Origin: Alphaproteobacteria bacterium
Lineage (GTDB): Bacteria; Pseudomonadota; Alphaproteobacteria; SMXQ01
Assembly: GCA_030831315.1 (NCBI GenBank)
Contig: JAURLI010000073.1
Coordinates: 1 to 36,304 of the forward strand
Direction of reading: 5' to 3'
DNA length: 36,304 bases
Part shown: positions 25,329-33,852 of the stretch, one piece after another
How positions within the stretch are numbered: position 1 is the first letter of the stretch
Layout of the letters: every line of letters begins with the position of its first letter
Notes under the pieces: model-generated
Database searches by the model: none
What the model saw: the letters and a program-made list of their open reading frames with translations, nothing else
Told to the model about the DNA's origin: nothing
Translations under genes and position numbers: made by a program

Positions 25329-25667
25329 ATGGCCGAATATCTGATTGGAAAAGTCTGCACCCCCTGCCAGGGTGGCATCCCGCCGCTCATCCGCGAAGAG
25401 TGCGAAGAGCTTCGCAAGGAAACCCCCAAGTGGGACCTGACCGACGACGCCACATGGATCCGGCGCTCCTTCGCTTTCGAGGATTTCGTCGGAGCGCTCG
25501 ATTTCGTCAACAAGGTGGGGGCGCTGGCGGAATCGGAAGGCCACCACCCCGATATCAGCTTCGGCTGGGGCTACGTCGATATCAGCCTGCAGACCCACAA
25601 GATCAAGGGCCTGCATGCCAACGACTTCATCCTGGCAGCCAAGATCGACCAGATCGCCGGGGCGTGA
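25329..25667 (+). CDS. Pterin-4a-carbinolamine dehydratase (PCD/DCoH)-like protein
   Basis: The 112-residue protein starts at an ATG after AGGAGG. The PCD signature is clear: EGHHPDISFGWGYVDISLQ followed by THKIKGLHANDFILA. The enzyme dehydrates 4a-hydroxytetrahydropterin, normally with phenylalanine hydroxylase; family members also act with molybdopterin enzymes or as structural partners. No aromatic amino-acid hydroxylase lies nearby. N-terminal CTPC is a non-typical addition. Coupling with the E1 genes is odd and may mean a partner role for this fold. Confidence 0.92.
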   Translation: MAEYLIGKVCTPCQGGIPPLIREECEELRKETPKWDLTDDATWIRRSFAFEDFVGALDFVNKVGALAESEGHHPDISFGWGYVDISLQTHKIKGLHANDFILAAKIDQIAGA

Positions 25668-25681
25668 GCCGGGAAACGAAA

Positions 25682-25711
25682 AAAGATCCCCGGTTTCCGG
25701 GGGCCTTTTTT
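25682..25711. terminator. Bidirectional intrinsic terminator
   Basis: CCCCGG-TTT-CCGGGG (25688-25702) is flanked by an A-run on the left and a T-run on the right (CCTTTTTT), so the tracts pair and serve both strands. It lies just after the dehydratase gene (plus) and 20 bases from the stop of the TctC-type gene (minus). It probably ends both convergent transcripts. Confidence 0.88.
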
Positions 25712-25730
25712 ATTGTCCTGCCTGGCAGCG

Positions 25731-27002
25731 CTACTTGCAGACGACCTTGGACGCCTCGAGCCCGCGCTCGGCATAGGTCAGCGTGCAGTTCATGCCCGCC
25801 TTGAGGTCCTCGCGCTTGGCGCCCTTGCCGGCGATCGTCACCTTGCTGCGGCTGCGCGACAGCGGCGCCTCGACGACGGCGCCGTCGGCCATCTTGACCT
25901 TCACGGAACGGCCCTGCTTGACCACCTCGGTCACGGTACCGGTCTCGTTCAGCTCGACGATCTTAGCCTTCAGCCGTTCGCCCTTGTACTTCATCGCATC
26001 GGCCGCCTTGTCGATGATGGCGGGCGGGGTCTTGAGCAGCTTCGCGATCAGCGACTGCATGCGGTCGCCAGTGACCAGCGAGACGTCGAACTTCACCTTT
26101 TCCAGATCGGCCACAAGCTTCTTGTCGGCGGCTGCCTTCGAGAATGCATCGCGCGCCGCCTTGACACGATCGGCCGGTACGCCCGGGGGCATCATGAACG
26201 GACGGCCGAAAGCCTGGGGCGCAAAGACGAGCTCGAGCACGTCGCGCTGTTCCTCGGTCTTAGCCAGTTCCATGACGAAGGGTGCCTTGATCTCGTCCAG
26301 TTTTTCGACCGAAAGCTGAACGATGATGTTGATGGAGCCGTTCTTCAGCCAGTCCGGATGCTGGTTCTTGAGCGACGTCCACGACCAGCCGCAGCGGCCC
26401 TGGACCTCGTTGCGTTCCATGGCGAGCGCGATGTCCGGGCCCTTGTAGCCGGATACGATCTTGAACTTGGTGCCGAGCAGGTTGTTGAGCACTGCCGGGA
26501 AGTTTTCGGTGTCGTTGGCGCCGGACCCGCCGATGATCAGTTCCTTGGCCTGTGAATCGGCAAAGGTGGCGATGTTCGAATCCTTGCGCGACACGCAGAC
26601 CGACACCTCGTTGTTCAGGCTGCCCAGCCAGTTGAACTTGAGGGGGTCATACTGCAACCCGGACTTGCCGTAGAGCGGCAGGATCGGGATCGTGCGCTGG
26701 ACGGCGCCGATGACCGTGCCGTCCTTCTTGGCGACGTTGTAGACGAAGTTCGCCGCGCGGATCGACCCGGCGCCCTGCATGTTCTGGGAAATGATGCCGG
26801 GCTTGCCCGGTATATAGTTGCCGTAGAAACGGGCGAACTGGCGGGCATAGACGTCGTAGCCGCCGCCCGGCGTGCCGCCGATGATGAAAGTGATCTTCTT
26901 GCCCTTGTAGAAATCGGCAACCGCATCGGCGGCGGCAGGAGCGGCGAAGCCGACGATCGCGGCCGCGCCCATGGCGGCCATAAGCATGGATTTTCTGAAC
27001 AT
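25731..27002 (-). CDS. TctC/Bug-family tripartite-type periplasmic binding protein with extra C-terminal domain
   Basis: I chose the ATG at 27002 because GGGAGGAG lies before it and a signal peptide (MFRKSMLMAAMGAAAIVGF, cut near AAA-D) begins there; the longer frame adds basic residues. The 423-residue product has the family start FYKGKKITFIIGGTPGGGYD and Bug-type motifs such as NMQGAGSIRAANFVYN. The last 70 residues carry SRSRSKVTIAG, LKAGMNC and VVCK, matching the tail on the AfuA-like proteins at 5898-11665. No TctA/TctB membrane genes are seen. Ligand probably a carboxylate, by family. Confidence 0.9.
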   Translation of the reverse strand: MFRKSMLMAAMGAAAIVGFAAPAAADAVADFYKGKKITFIIGGTPGGGYDVYARQFARFYGNYIPGKPGIISQNMQGAGSIRAANFVYNVAKKDGTVIGAVQRTIPILPLYGKSGLQYDPLKFNWLGSLNNEVSVCVSRKDSNIATFADSQAKELIIGGSGANDTENFPAVLNNLLGTKFKIVSGYKGPDIALAMERNEVQGRCGWSWTSLKNQHPDWLKNGSINIIVQLSVEKLDEIKAPFVMELAKTEEQRDVLELVFAPQAFGRPFMMPPGVPADRVKAARDAFSKAAADKKLVADLEKVKFDVSLVTGDRMQSLIAKLLKTPPAIIDKAADAMKYKGERLKAKIVELNETGTVTEVVKQGRSVKVKMADGAVVEAPLSRSRSKVTIAGKGAKREDLKAGMNCTLTYAERGLEASKVVCK

Positions 27003-27113
27003 GTCATCTCCTCCCGTTTGGTGTGGGCGGCACCGGGGACGCCCCTTCTGGATGCGACCGTTCAATCGCTGCCCGCCGGATAGGCCAACGCTAGCAAACC
27101 AGGAACGTCCGGA

Positions 27114-27521
27114 CTAGCTGTAGATTCCGCCCCGGCGCTGGTTGACCTCGATTTCAAACCCGTCGGGGTCGCAAATGAAGGCAATAAAGACGTTGGTGCC
27201 GCTCTTGGGCTCAGCCAGAGCCTTGGTGAAGCGGACCCCGTTGGCCTCCAGCTTTTTGACGAGCGCCGGGACATCCGATACCGCTATGGCGATATGCCCC
27301 TTCCACTCCCTGTCGTGGTTGCCGGTGTTTTCGATCAGTTCCAGAACCGGGTGGGTGCCTTCCTCGCCATAGCCCACATAGGCGACATTGTGCCCGCCGG
27401 GGCCTTCGGTGCGCTCGCGCAGCACCTTCATGCCGAGAAGGCGGGTATAGAAATCGACCGATCGGGCCAGATCGCCCACCGGCAGCATGGTATGACGGAA
27501 ACGAAATTCTAGATCGCTCAC
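27114..27521 (-). CDS. Glyoxalase I-like VOC protein
   Basis: A GTG start (27521) with GGGAGG upstream gives 135 residues. It resembles lactoylglutathione lyase: FRHTMLPVGDLARSVDFYTRLLGM, HNVAYVGYG, LELIEN, GHIAIAV and CDPDGFEIEV. The four metal ligands (His, Glu, His, Glu) are all in place, unlike several VOC proteins in this window. It probably removes methylglyoxal using glutathione. It lies 42 bases after the MOSC gene on the minus strand. Confidence 0.9.
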   Translation of the reverse strand: MSDLEFRFRHTMLPVGDLARSVDFYTRLLGMKVLRERTEGPGGHNVAYVGYGEEGTHPVLELIENTGNHDREWKGHIAIAVSDVPALVKKLEANGVRFTKALAEPKSGTNVFIAFICDPDGFEIEVNQRRGGIYS

Positions 27522-27563
27522 GGGAGCCTCCCTGTCTGTTTTTATTTTGCGACGTCCGGCCGT

Positions 27564-28268
27564 TCAAACCCAGGTCAGCCGTTCGTGGCTCCATTCTAGG
27601 CGATCGGCTTCGGTGGCGGAAGCCGCCGCCGCCAGTGCCTTGAGCCGGGCCGCAAAGCGCTCCTTCCAGGTCGCAGACAAGGCAGCGACGCCAACGGCCC
27701 GCGCCAGCGCCTCCGCCGTCGCCCCCTTGTCGGCCCAGAGCCCTAGCACCTCGGCAATGGAAAGCCGCGCCGGATCACGCGCTTCCAGAACGATGTCATC
27801 ACCCGCACCAATCTCGCCTTCATCCAGAACACGGAAATAAAAGCCCACGTGACCCGTCGCCGCGAAACGGCGCGGCAGATCGTCGTCCTCGAACTTCATC
27901 GCGAGCTTGTGGCAGGGTGTGCGCGGCTCCGTCACCTGCAGCCGCGCTCCGCCGATGCGGAAGATATCTCCAATACAGGTTTCGGCCTCGTCCATGCCGG
28001 TCACTGTCAGGTTTTCGCCGAAGGCGCCAAAGGGCAACTTGCGGCCGAACGTCCTTTCCCATCCGGCATAGTTTTCATGGCCGAAGGCGTAAACCGCCAT
28101 GTCGGGACCGCCATGGGTCTTGAGGTTCCCCTGGCTGTCGCCGTCGATGTTGAGGCGGCGTATCATGACCCGGCCCGCGACGGGCTCCTTGAAGATGGCC
28201 GTCGGATAGGTACGCCCGCGATAGGTAACGCTGCGCGGATGGGCGACATTGACCGAAAGAAGCTGCAT
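27564..28268 (-). CDS. MOSC-domain protein (YiiM-like)
   Basis: The ATG at 28268 gives 234 residues. It has the YiiM-type order: VNIA-like start (LSVNVAHPRSV), INIDGD-like motif, KTHGGPDMAVYAFG, FGENLTV, IGDIFRIGGARLQVTEPRTPCHKL with the catalytic-type Cys, and a helical C-terminal extension. MOSC proteins carry or use molybdenum cofactor sulphur and reduce N-hydroxylated compounds. The frame could begin further upstream, but the ATG at 28268 fits the family start. Confidence 0.9.
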   Translation of the reverse strand: MQLLSVNVAHPRSVTYRGRTYPTAIFKEPVAGRVMIRRLNIDGDSQGNLKTHGGPDMAVYAFGHENYAGWERTFGRKLPFGAFGENLTVTGMDEAETCIGDIFRIGGARLQVTEPRTPCHKLAMKFEDDDLPRRFAATGHVGFYFRVLDEGEIGAGDDIVLEARDPARLSIAEVLGLWADKGATAEALARAVGVAALSATWKERFAARLKALAAAASATEADRLEWSHERLTWV

Positions 28269-28336
28269 GGCACGGGTCCCGCTGGTGGCTTGAACACTCC
28301 AGAATAAGCCCGGCGGGCCCGGTTGGCGAGACCCTC

Positions 28337-29053
28337 CTAGGCCGTAAGCGCCGCCGCCCGCACCCTGTCGGTCAGCAGGAAGTTGTTGATATAGCGGCCG
28401 CTCGGCCCCTTCTGGCCATCCGCGAGAGCGCCAAGCGGATGCCATGTGCCGCCGTCGCAAAACAGCATGGCGTAACCGAGGCCGGCGAAGCGGTCGCGCA
28501 CGCGGGCGACGCAGCCGGCGTTGTGACGCTCTTCCAGTTCGATCAGCAGAGCCGGCCGCCAGCGCCCGATGGTGTCCATCGCGCCGTCGAGGACTTTTTC
28601 CTCGTGGCCCTCGACATCGATCTTGATGAAGTCGACGTCACTGAAGGCGAAATCGTCGAGGCGCGCGAGCGCCGTCGTGAAACGCGCGGCGATCTCGGCA
28701 TCGCCCAGATCACCAAGACGGCCGCCCGGATGATCGGCGCCGCCCTTGCGGTGACGCGGCACCCGGAATTCGGCTTCGCCCTTTTCATCGGACAGCGCTT
28801 CGTCATGCAAATGGACATTACCGAGGGCAGCGCTGCGGATTCGTTCCGCTGGATCGGGGTTGGGCTCGAAAGCCTCGACCCGGTCGCAGCAGCGCGACAG
28901 CCAGTAGGTATAGACACCGCGATTTGCACCGATGTCGATGGCACGGCGGCCCTCGCCCACCAGTCCGGGCAGGCGCGCGATCTCCGGATTACCATGCTTG
29001 CGGACATGGCGGGCCCGCAGGACGAGCTTCAGTCGCTGGTAGGGATTAAACAC
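28337..29053 (-). CDS. FkbM-family SAM methyltransferase
   Basis: GTG (29053) starts a 238-residue protein; the ribosome site is weak, so the start is uncertain. It has the SAM motif AIDIGANRGVYTYWLS (D40-G46), FEPNP, and the FkbM hallmark FIKIDVEGHE. Such enzymes O-methylate sugars or natural-product hydroxyls. It begins 20 bases after the class II aldolase gene and is probably transcribed with it. A role in the catabolic functions nearby is not evident. Confidence 0.9.
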   Translation of the reverse strand: MFNPYQRLKLVLRARHVRKHGNPEIARLPGLVGEGRRAIDIGANRGVYTYWLSRCCDRVEAFEPNPDPAERIRSAALGNVHLHDEALSDEKGEAEFRVPRHRKGGADHPGGRLGDLGDAEIAARFTTALARLDDFAFSDVDFIKIDVEGHEEKVLDGAMDTIGRWRPALLIELEERHNAGCVARVRDRFAGLGYAMLFCDGGTWHPLGALADGQKGPSGRYINNFLLTDRVRAAALTA

Positions 29054-29073
29054 CGGCCGCCGTTAACGCGGCC

Positions 29074-29832
29074 CTAGAGCCGCACGTCCCAGCCAACCGG
29101 CAACAGGCCTGCCTTGCGGCCTTCACCGACGTAATAGTTCCACATCTTGCGGATATGGTGGCTGCGGTCCTCGTATTCACCGACGCGGGCGAGCTCTTCC
29201 TTGGTGATAGGGCGGATGTCGTCGCCGAAGGACAGCGCTTCCTTCATGGCCTTGAGGTTGTCTTCGAAATGCACCGTATCGACGAGGATGGCGGGCGCGG
29301 TCTCGCTGGTCAGCACAAGACCATGCGCGCGCAGCAAAAGCGCATTGGCATCGCCGAGACTTTTGGCCAGGGCTTCACCGTCGGCCTTCGACTTGATATG
29401 GCCCACTTCCTCCATCATCGGAATGCCCGCCGCCCAGCGCGAGGCATGGAAGTCCATGATCTCGATCTTGCGCCCACGCACCATGGTGATGGCGGTGGCC
29501 AGAGGCATGTGGTTGTGGATTACCGCGCCGACGTCGGGACGCTTGCGGTAGACCTCAGTGTGAATGACGAGCTCTGAAGGCGGCTTGCCCGGCGCGCCCT
29601 CCAGAACGTTACCGTCGAAATCGACCAGCAGAATGCTTTCCGGTGTCACCTCGGCCCGGCTTTCGGTGCGCGTCTGGATGTAGAGCTGGTCCTTGCCCGG
29701 AACCCGCGCCGAGACATGGCCTGAATAATGGAGAACCCCCAGCATGTTCAGAAGCCGGGTACAGGCCGCCACTTGGGCGCGCAGAAGTTCACCGGAATTG
29801 GAACCGGAAGCGGGTGCAGTCCCTGCGCTCAT
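29074..29832 (-). CDS. Class II aldolase/adducin family protein
   Basis: The ATG at 29832 follows GAGAGGAAC and gives 252 residues; a longer frame adds a non-conserved stretch. Zinc-ligand motifs typical of class II aldolases are present: EVYRKRPDVGAVIHNHMP (His-x-His) and RAHGLVL with a third His. ELVIHTEVY supplies the catalytic-type Glu. Members cleave or decarboxylate hydroxy acids, sugar phosphates and aromatic side-chain aldols. It lies 79 bases after the DMT gene. Confidence 0.92.
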   Translation of the reverse strand: MSAGTAPASGSNSGELLRAQVAACTRLLNMLGVLHYSGHVSARVPGKDQLYIQTRTESRAEVTPESILLVDFDGNVLEGAPGKPPSELVIHTEVYRKRPDVGAVIHNHMPLATAITMVRGRKIEIMDFHASRWAAGIPMMEEVGHIKSKADGEALAKSLGDANALLLRAHGLVLTSETAPAILVDTVHFEDNLKAMKEALSFGDDIRPITKEELARVGEYEDRSHHIRKMWNYYVGEGRKAGLLPVGWDVRL

Positions 29833-29911
29833 GATCGTTCCTCTCGACAGCCGAAAAATTGGAGCCCCTTTTGTAGAGGCTGGACCCATGCGCGGCAAGC
29901 CCCACGGCGGG

Positions 29912-30793
29912 CTACAGCCGGGCGCGGCGCTCGGACCGGGTGTTGTACCAGGCGGCGCCGAAGATCAGCACGGCGCCGACCCAAGTCCAGATTTCCGTCG
30001 GCTCTCCGAACAGAACGAAGGCGAAGCCCGCCGTGACCGGCAGGCGCAGGAAACCGAAGGGCAAGAGCGCACCCGCCTCGGCGTAGCGGAAGGCGCGGAT
30101 CAGGCAGTAGGGCGCCGCGGTGCCCGCGATCACAACGACCATGATGCCGGGGATGTCGGTGGAATTCGGCATGACCCAGACGAACATCGCCGGCGGCAGG
30201 GCAAAGAACGTCAGCATCGCCTGATAGTAAAACGTCGTGGTCGAGGCCGGGTCGGTGCGCCCGAGGTGGCGCGAATAAACGCTTACGCCGGCATAAAGGA
30301 CCGCCGAACCGAGCGCCATCAGCGCACCGACGCCGATCGGAATGACCCCCGGGCGCAGGATGATCAGCACGCCCAACAAGCCAGTACCTAAGGCCAGCCA
30401 ACGCGTCGCCCGCGAGCGTTCACCAAGGAATAAAATAGCAAGCAAAGCTGCGACTAACGGCTCAATGAAATGAAGCGCGATCGCCTTAGCGACAGGCATC
30501 ATAGAAATGGCTTCGAACCAAAGCCACATGCCGACGAAGTTGCAGATATTACGCTGCAAATGAAACGAAAACTTTGTCGTCCGAAGCTTGCCGAACCCGT
30601 AAAACGAAAAAAAAATCAAAAAAAAGAATAAACCCAAAAAATTTCGGAGAAAAACAATCTGAACAGCGGGCAGATTATCCGACAACATGCGGACGCCGAG
30701 AGGGACCGCCGAGTGAAGGGCCGCTGCCAAAATCGCCCAAAACACGCCCACTGTAAAATTTTGGCGAGGAGACCAATCAGCCCTATACGTCAT
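29912..30793 (-). CDS. DMT/EamA-family transporter (mosaic base composition)
   Basis: This 293-residue inner-membrane protein has ten hydrophobic segments in two EamA units. Unit 1 ends at LFLGER (residues 121-126) and unit 2 at VLFGEP. The frame is intact and the family length is normal. The 3' two thirds of the gene use GC-rich codons (60-68% GC in three lines counted between 30001 and 30420), but upstream of about 30421, coding residues 1-124, lines counted fall to 45-52%, with one at 22%. The change falls at the conserved LFLGER. The substrate is unknown; relatives export amino acids and metabolites. Confidence 0.9.
   Translation of the reverse strand: MTYRADWSPRQNFTVGVFWAILAAALHSAVPLGVRMLSDNLPAVQIVFLRNFLGLFFFLIFFSFYGFGKLRTTKFSFHLQRNICNFVGMWLWFEAISMMPVAKAIALHFIEPLVAALLAILFLGERSRATRWLALGTGLLGVLIILRPGVIPIGVGALMALGSAVLYAGVSVYSRHLGRTDPASTTTFYYQAMLTFFALPPAMFVWVMPNSTDIPGIMVVVIAGTAAPYCLIRAFRYAEAGALLPFGFLRLPVTAGFAFVLFGEPTEIWTWVGAVLIFGAAWYNTRSERRARL
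30410..30430. other. Base-composition breakpoint inside DMT gene
   Basis: Left of this point GC is about 63% (line 30361-30420); right of it GC is about 45-52%, then 32-42% in the regulatory genes beyond 30856. The break lies at codons for the conserved GER after LFL. It may be a recombination junction, a transfer boundary or an assembly join. Confidence 0.5.
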
Positions 30794-30855
30794 AAAAAAC
30801 GAACAAAATGAGAGAGCGGCTAGCCGAAAGAAGTAACACGAGCCCCCTTGTACAA

Positions 30856-33396
30856 TTAACCCGCAACAGCCGGGAACGATATAGTGAACTCAGCACCAAC
30901 ATCTGTATTCGCCACAGAGATAGTTCCATTTAGGTCGTGAACAATACCGAAAACCACAGACAGCCCCAACCCCGTCCCCTCACCAACCTCTTTCCCTGTA
31001 ACGAACGGCTCGAATACTTTATCAAAGACATCCGAACTGATACCACCACCGTTGTCGGAGAAAATAATTTGGACCATGGTCTTCGAATCATTCAACCGCC
31101 CTTTTAACCAAATCTTTTTGTTTATTTTATTTTCATGATCGGGCCATAAAACTTTGTTCAACTGATAGCGCGCATTAACTAAAAGATTAACAATGACTTG
31201 CTCAAGCAACGTTTCACTTCCTTTAATTTTAAGCCCAACATCACTCAAACTAATCACAAACTCTATATTTTCTTTCGCTAATTGCGGCTTATAGATATCA
31301 GAAATGTATTCAAAAACAGAATTCAACGAAAAAACGGTTGCCGCTCCGTCGTCAACCCTTCCAAAAACCCGCATATGATCAATAATGTTAGCCGCCCGTT
31401 TCACTTGTTTACGAATACGTTCTACTTTCTCAATAATATACTTGTTATCAAACACCCCACTTTCAACTCTCGCAGCAAGGTTAGCAGCAGATAATTCAAT
31501 TATATTGAGGGGCTGGTTTAACTCGTGTGCCATACTCGTCGCCATTTGCCCAAGATCAGCCATCTTAGACGCCTGAACGATTTTCCGTTGTGTATGAACC
31601 AGTTCAGTTTGATCAAGCCAAAGACCCAAAACGTCTTCATCCCCAGAATCAACATTTTTGACTAGAGCAAGGGAGTTCAAAATTTCCAACCACTTTCCAT
31701 TTTTGTGCCTAAAACGGAATTGTTGATTTACATACCTTTTATCATTGAGCTCTGAAATACCACTCTGCACTTTAATGAGGTCATCAGGATGAATATTACC
31801 TTCGAACCAATGAGCCTTCGAAAGTTCTTCCGCAGAGTACCCAAGAATTTTCGTGACCGATTGACTGACAAAAAGATTATCCGAAGCAATCTTTTCATTT
31901 CTAAAAGGAGCAATAAAAAAAACGGCGGGCGCCACATCAAATAACTGCCCCAATCGCTCTCGATTAAAGCGGTGTATTTCACTCTGCCGACGCAACTCTT
32001 TGACAACTTCAGAAAACTGCTGTGTTGTGCTAGAAAACTTCTCACGAAGGGCTAACACTAGATTGTTCTGTTCAGCAGTGATTTGCGCGCTAAGTGGGCT
32101 CGAGAATAGGGGAACCGCTCCAAGAAAAACGCATAAAAAAGCTAACATTTTAAAAAGTGTGAGATTGTAATCATTTATTGTATTCAGAAGTGGCTGTTCG
32201 GTCCTAATAAAAAAATTCCACCCTTCAAGAGCCTTTAAATTAGCAATAACGCCATTTCTCCACCTCTGCATAGGATTGGTAGAAAGACTTTGCGTTAGAT
32301 CAATCCAACCATCATCAGTTCCTTTGATCTTACTTAATCCTGGTCTAGAGCCACTTTGATTAGGAAGATCGCGCAAATAAGAGGGGATAATCCCCCGAAT
32401 TGTCTTAATTTTAATAGCCTCATCAATCTGCGAAGCCGCAAAAAATTGAGAAAAAAATGACTCATCAACAACGATTTGTAACTTTCGAAAACTGGATTTG
32501 TCCTTAAAAACGACACTTTCGTAAGAAAACTGATCCAAGCCTAGCGAAGATAACCTCCCGAAACCGTCCTGATAAATAACTTGTTTTCCACCCGGTTGCG
32601 AAACAAAAGAAACAGATAAAACACCACGAAATAGAGAAAAACTTCCATTCGGATCATTATCCTTGTTGAGTGCCAACGTTGCGAGTAATTGGGTCGAGGA
32701 TCGTATCTGTGATTCGACTAATAAATTAACCTGGCGAAGTGTTTTAGCTTCGATCGATAGTCGTTCTTCGAGGAACGACCTCGATTGATAAACCATAATA
32801 GCCGCCACGGGAATTAAGGCGAAGAGAATAAATAAAATTTGGACCAACTCTGAAGATTTATACCCTTCTTCAATTCTCAATTTAAACTTTTGGTTTAGGT
32901 TGTTTTTAAAATAGAGAACGAACAACGCGAACAGCGCTTCCGCTATCAACACATGAATGAGGCCATTAACAATCTGTTTGGCAACAACAACAATTAAGCT
33001 AATGAACGAAAACTTAAGAAAATAACCATAAAACAATAATAAAAGCGGACCGCCAATAATAAACCAGAAAATTACAGCAGATACGTATAAAGGTATTTGT
33101 TTACGATCAAAAAGGAAGCTTATCACAATGATCTCTAGTACATAGACAACTGCAGCGTAAGGGTGATTCCATAAAACTATCGTCGCAGCAGAAGCTATAA
33201 CAGCACTGACTAAACTAGGCAAAAAGCCAAAAATCCTCAAAACCAAAAGGGGAATAAAACTTCCTAAAATGAAATCAAGCCCAAAAGCGATCGGTAAATT
33301 TAATAAGTTTAATAAAAACCCAACAACACCGAAAACACCACCGAGCAAGAGGGGTTTTGATTGCGAGATTTGAAGGTTAAAATCTACGTTTTTCAT
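30856..33396 (-). CDS. Membrane sensor histidine kinase with PAS domain
   Basis: The 846-residue protein starts at ATG 33396 after CGGAAAAAAAA, a weak site. Residues 12-165 are a multi-pass membrane block of about six segments, MASE-like in layout. Another segment at 185-203 and one at 415-435 enclose an outer sensor domain of about 210 residues. A PAS domain follows (about 485-600), then the kinase core: H-box MAHELNQPLN with His624, N-box NARYQL (about 741), G1 DNGGG and G2 GEGTGLGL. It is AT-rich (37-42% GC in lines counted). It probably pairs with the response regulator gene upstream (27-base gap). Signal unknown. Confidence 0.93.
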   Translation of the reverse strand: MKNVDFNLQISQSKPLLLGGVFGVVGFLLNLLNLPIAFGLDFILGSFIPLLVLRIFGFLPSLVSAVIASAATIVLWNHPYAAVVYVLEIIVISFLFDRKQIPLYVSAVIFWFIIGGPLLLLFYGYFLKFSFISLIVVVAKQIVNGLIHVLIAEALFALFVLYFKNNLNQKFKLRIEEGYKSSELVQILFILFALIPVAAIMVYQSRSFLEERLSIEAKTLRQVNLLVESQIRSSTQLLATLALNKDNDPNGSFSLFRGVLSVSFVSQPGGKQVIYQDGFGRLSSLGLDQFSYESVVFKDKSSFRKLQIVVDESFFSQFFAASQIDEAIKIKTIRGIIPSYLRDLPNQSGSRPGLSKIKGTDDGWIDLTQSLSTNPMQRWRNGVIANLKALEGWNFFIRTEQPLLNTINDYNLTLFKMLAFLCVFLGAVPLFSSPLSAQITAEQNNLVLALREKFSSTTQQFSEVVKELRRQSEIHRFNRERLGQLFDVAPAVFFIAPFRNEKIASDNLFVSQSVTKILGYSAEELSKAHWFEGNIHPDDLIKVQSGISELNDKRYVNQQFRFRHKNGKWLEILNSLALVKNVDSGDEDVLGLWLDQTELVHTQRKIVQASKMADLGQMATSMAHELNQPLNIIELSAANLAARVESGVFDNKYIIEKVERIRKQVKRAANIIDHMRVFGRVDDGAATVFSLNSVFEYISDIYKPQLAKENIEFVISLSDVGLKIKGSETLLEQVIVNLLVNARYQLNKVLWPDHENKINKKIWLKGRLNDSKTMVQIIFSDNGGGISSDVFDKVFEPFVTGKEVGEGTGLGLSVVFGIVHDLNGTISVANTDVGAEFTISFPAVAG

Positions 33397-33423
33397 TTTT
33401 TTTCCGACGCCGCTAGCCCACCA

Positions 33424-33831
33424 CTAGCTTCCAAACGGAAGACCTATTGGACGCCTGCGCAGTCTTGCTTTTATGCGCGTGATGAAATTTTCCTGAGAAA
33501 AGGGCTTATTGATAAAATCATCAGCGCCATTTTCGAAACTGGCTATAACAACGGCTTCGTCGCCGTTACCTGTTATTACGATAATTGGAACTTGATTAAA
33601 CACAGGATCTTTACGCACCTTAACTAAAAAATCATTGCCGTGCATGTCTGGTACTGAGAGATCAATTATTATGATATCTGGTAGTATTTCATTTAAGATT
33701 CTTTCGCCGTCTTTATAAGATTCCGCAACGTAGGGGACGAACCCTGCAGAACGTAACCAGCTTTTTAGGACGCGCAAAAGAATTTGATCGTCGTCAATCA
33801 CCAAAACGCGGTTTTTGAGTTTAACAGACAT
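33424..33831 (-). CDS. Single-domain response regulator
   Basis: The 135-residue protein consists of one receiver domain. The acidic pocket D13-D15, phospho-acceptor D57 (IIIIDLSVPDM), T87 (VITG) and K109 (NKPF) are all present. A short basic tail (RRRPIGLPFGS) ends the chain and there is no output domain, as in CheY-like proteins that act by protein contact. It lies 27 bases before the kinase gene and 21 after the CheR-PAS gene, so the three form an operon. Base composition matches the AT-rich block. Confidence 0.95.
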   Translation of the reverse strand: MSVKLKNRVLVIDDDQILLRVLKSWLRSAGFVPYVAESYKDGERILNEILPDIIIIDLSVPDMHGNDFLVKVRKDPVFNQVPIIVITGNGDEAVVIASFENGADDFINKPFSQENFITRIKARLRRRPIGLPFGS

Positions 33832-33852
33832 CTTTTCGCACCGCGAATAGCC

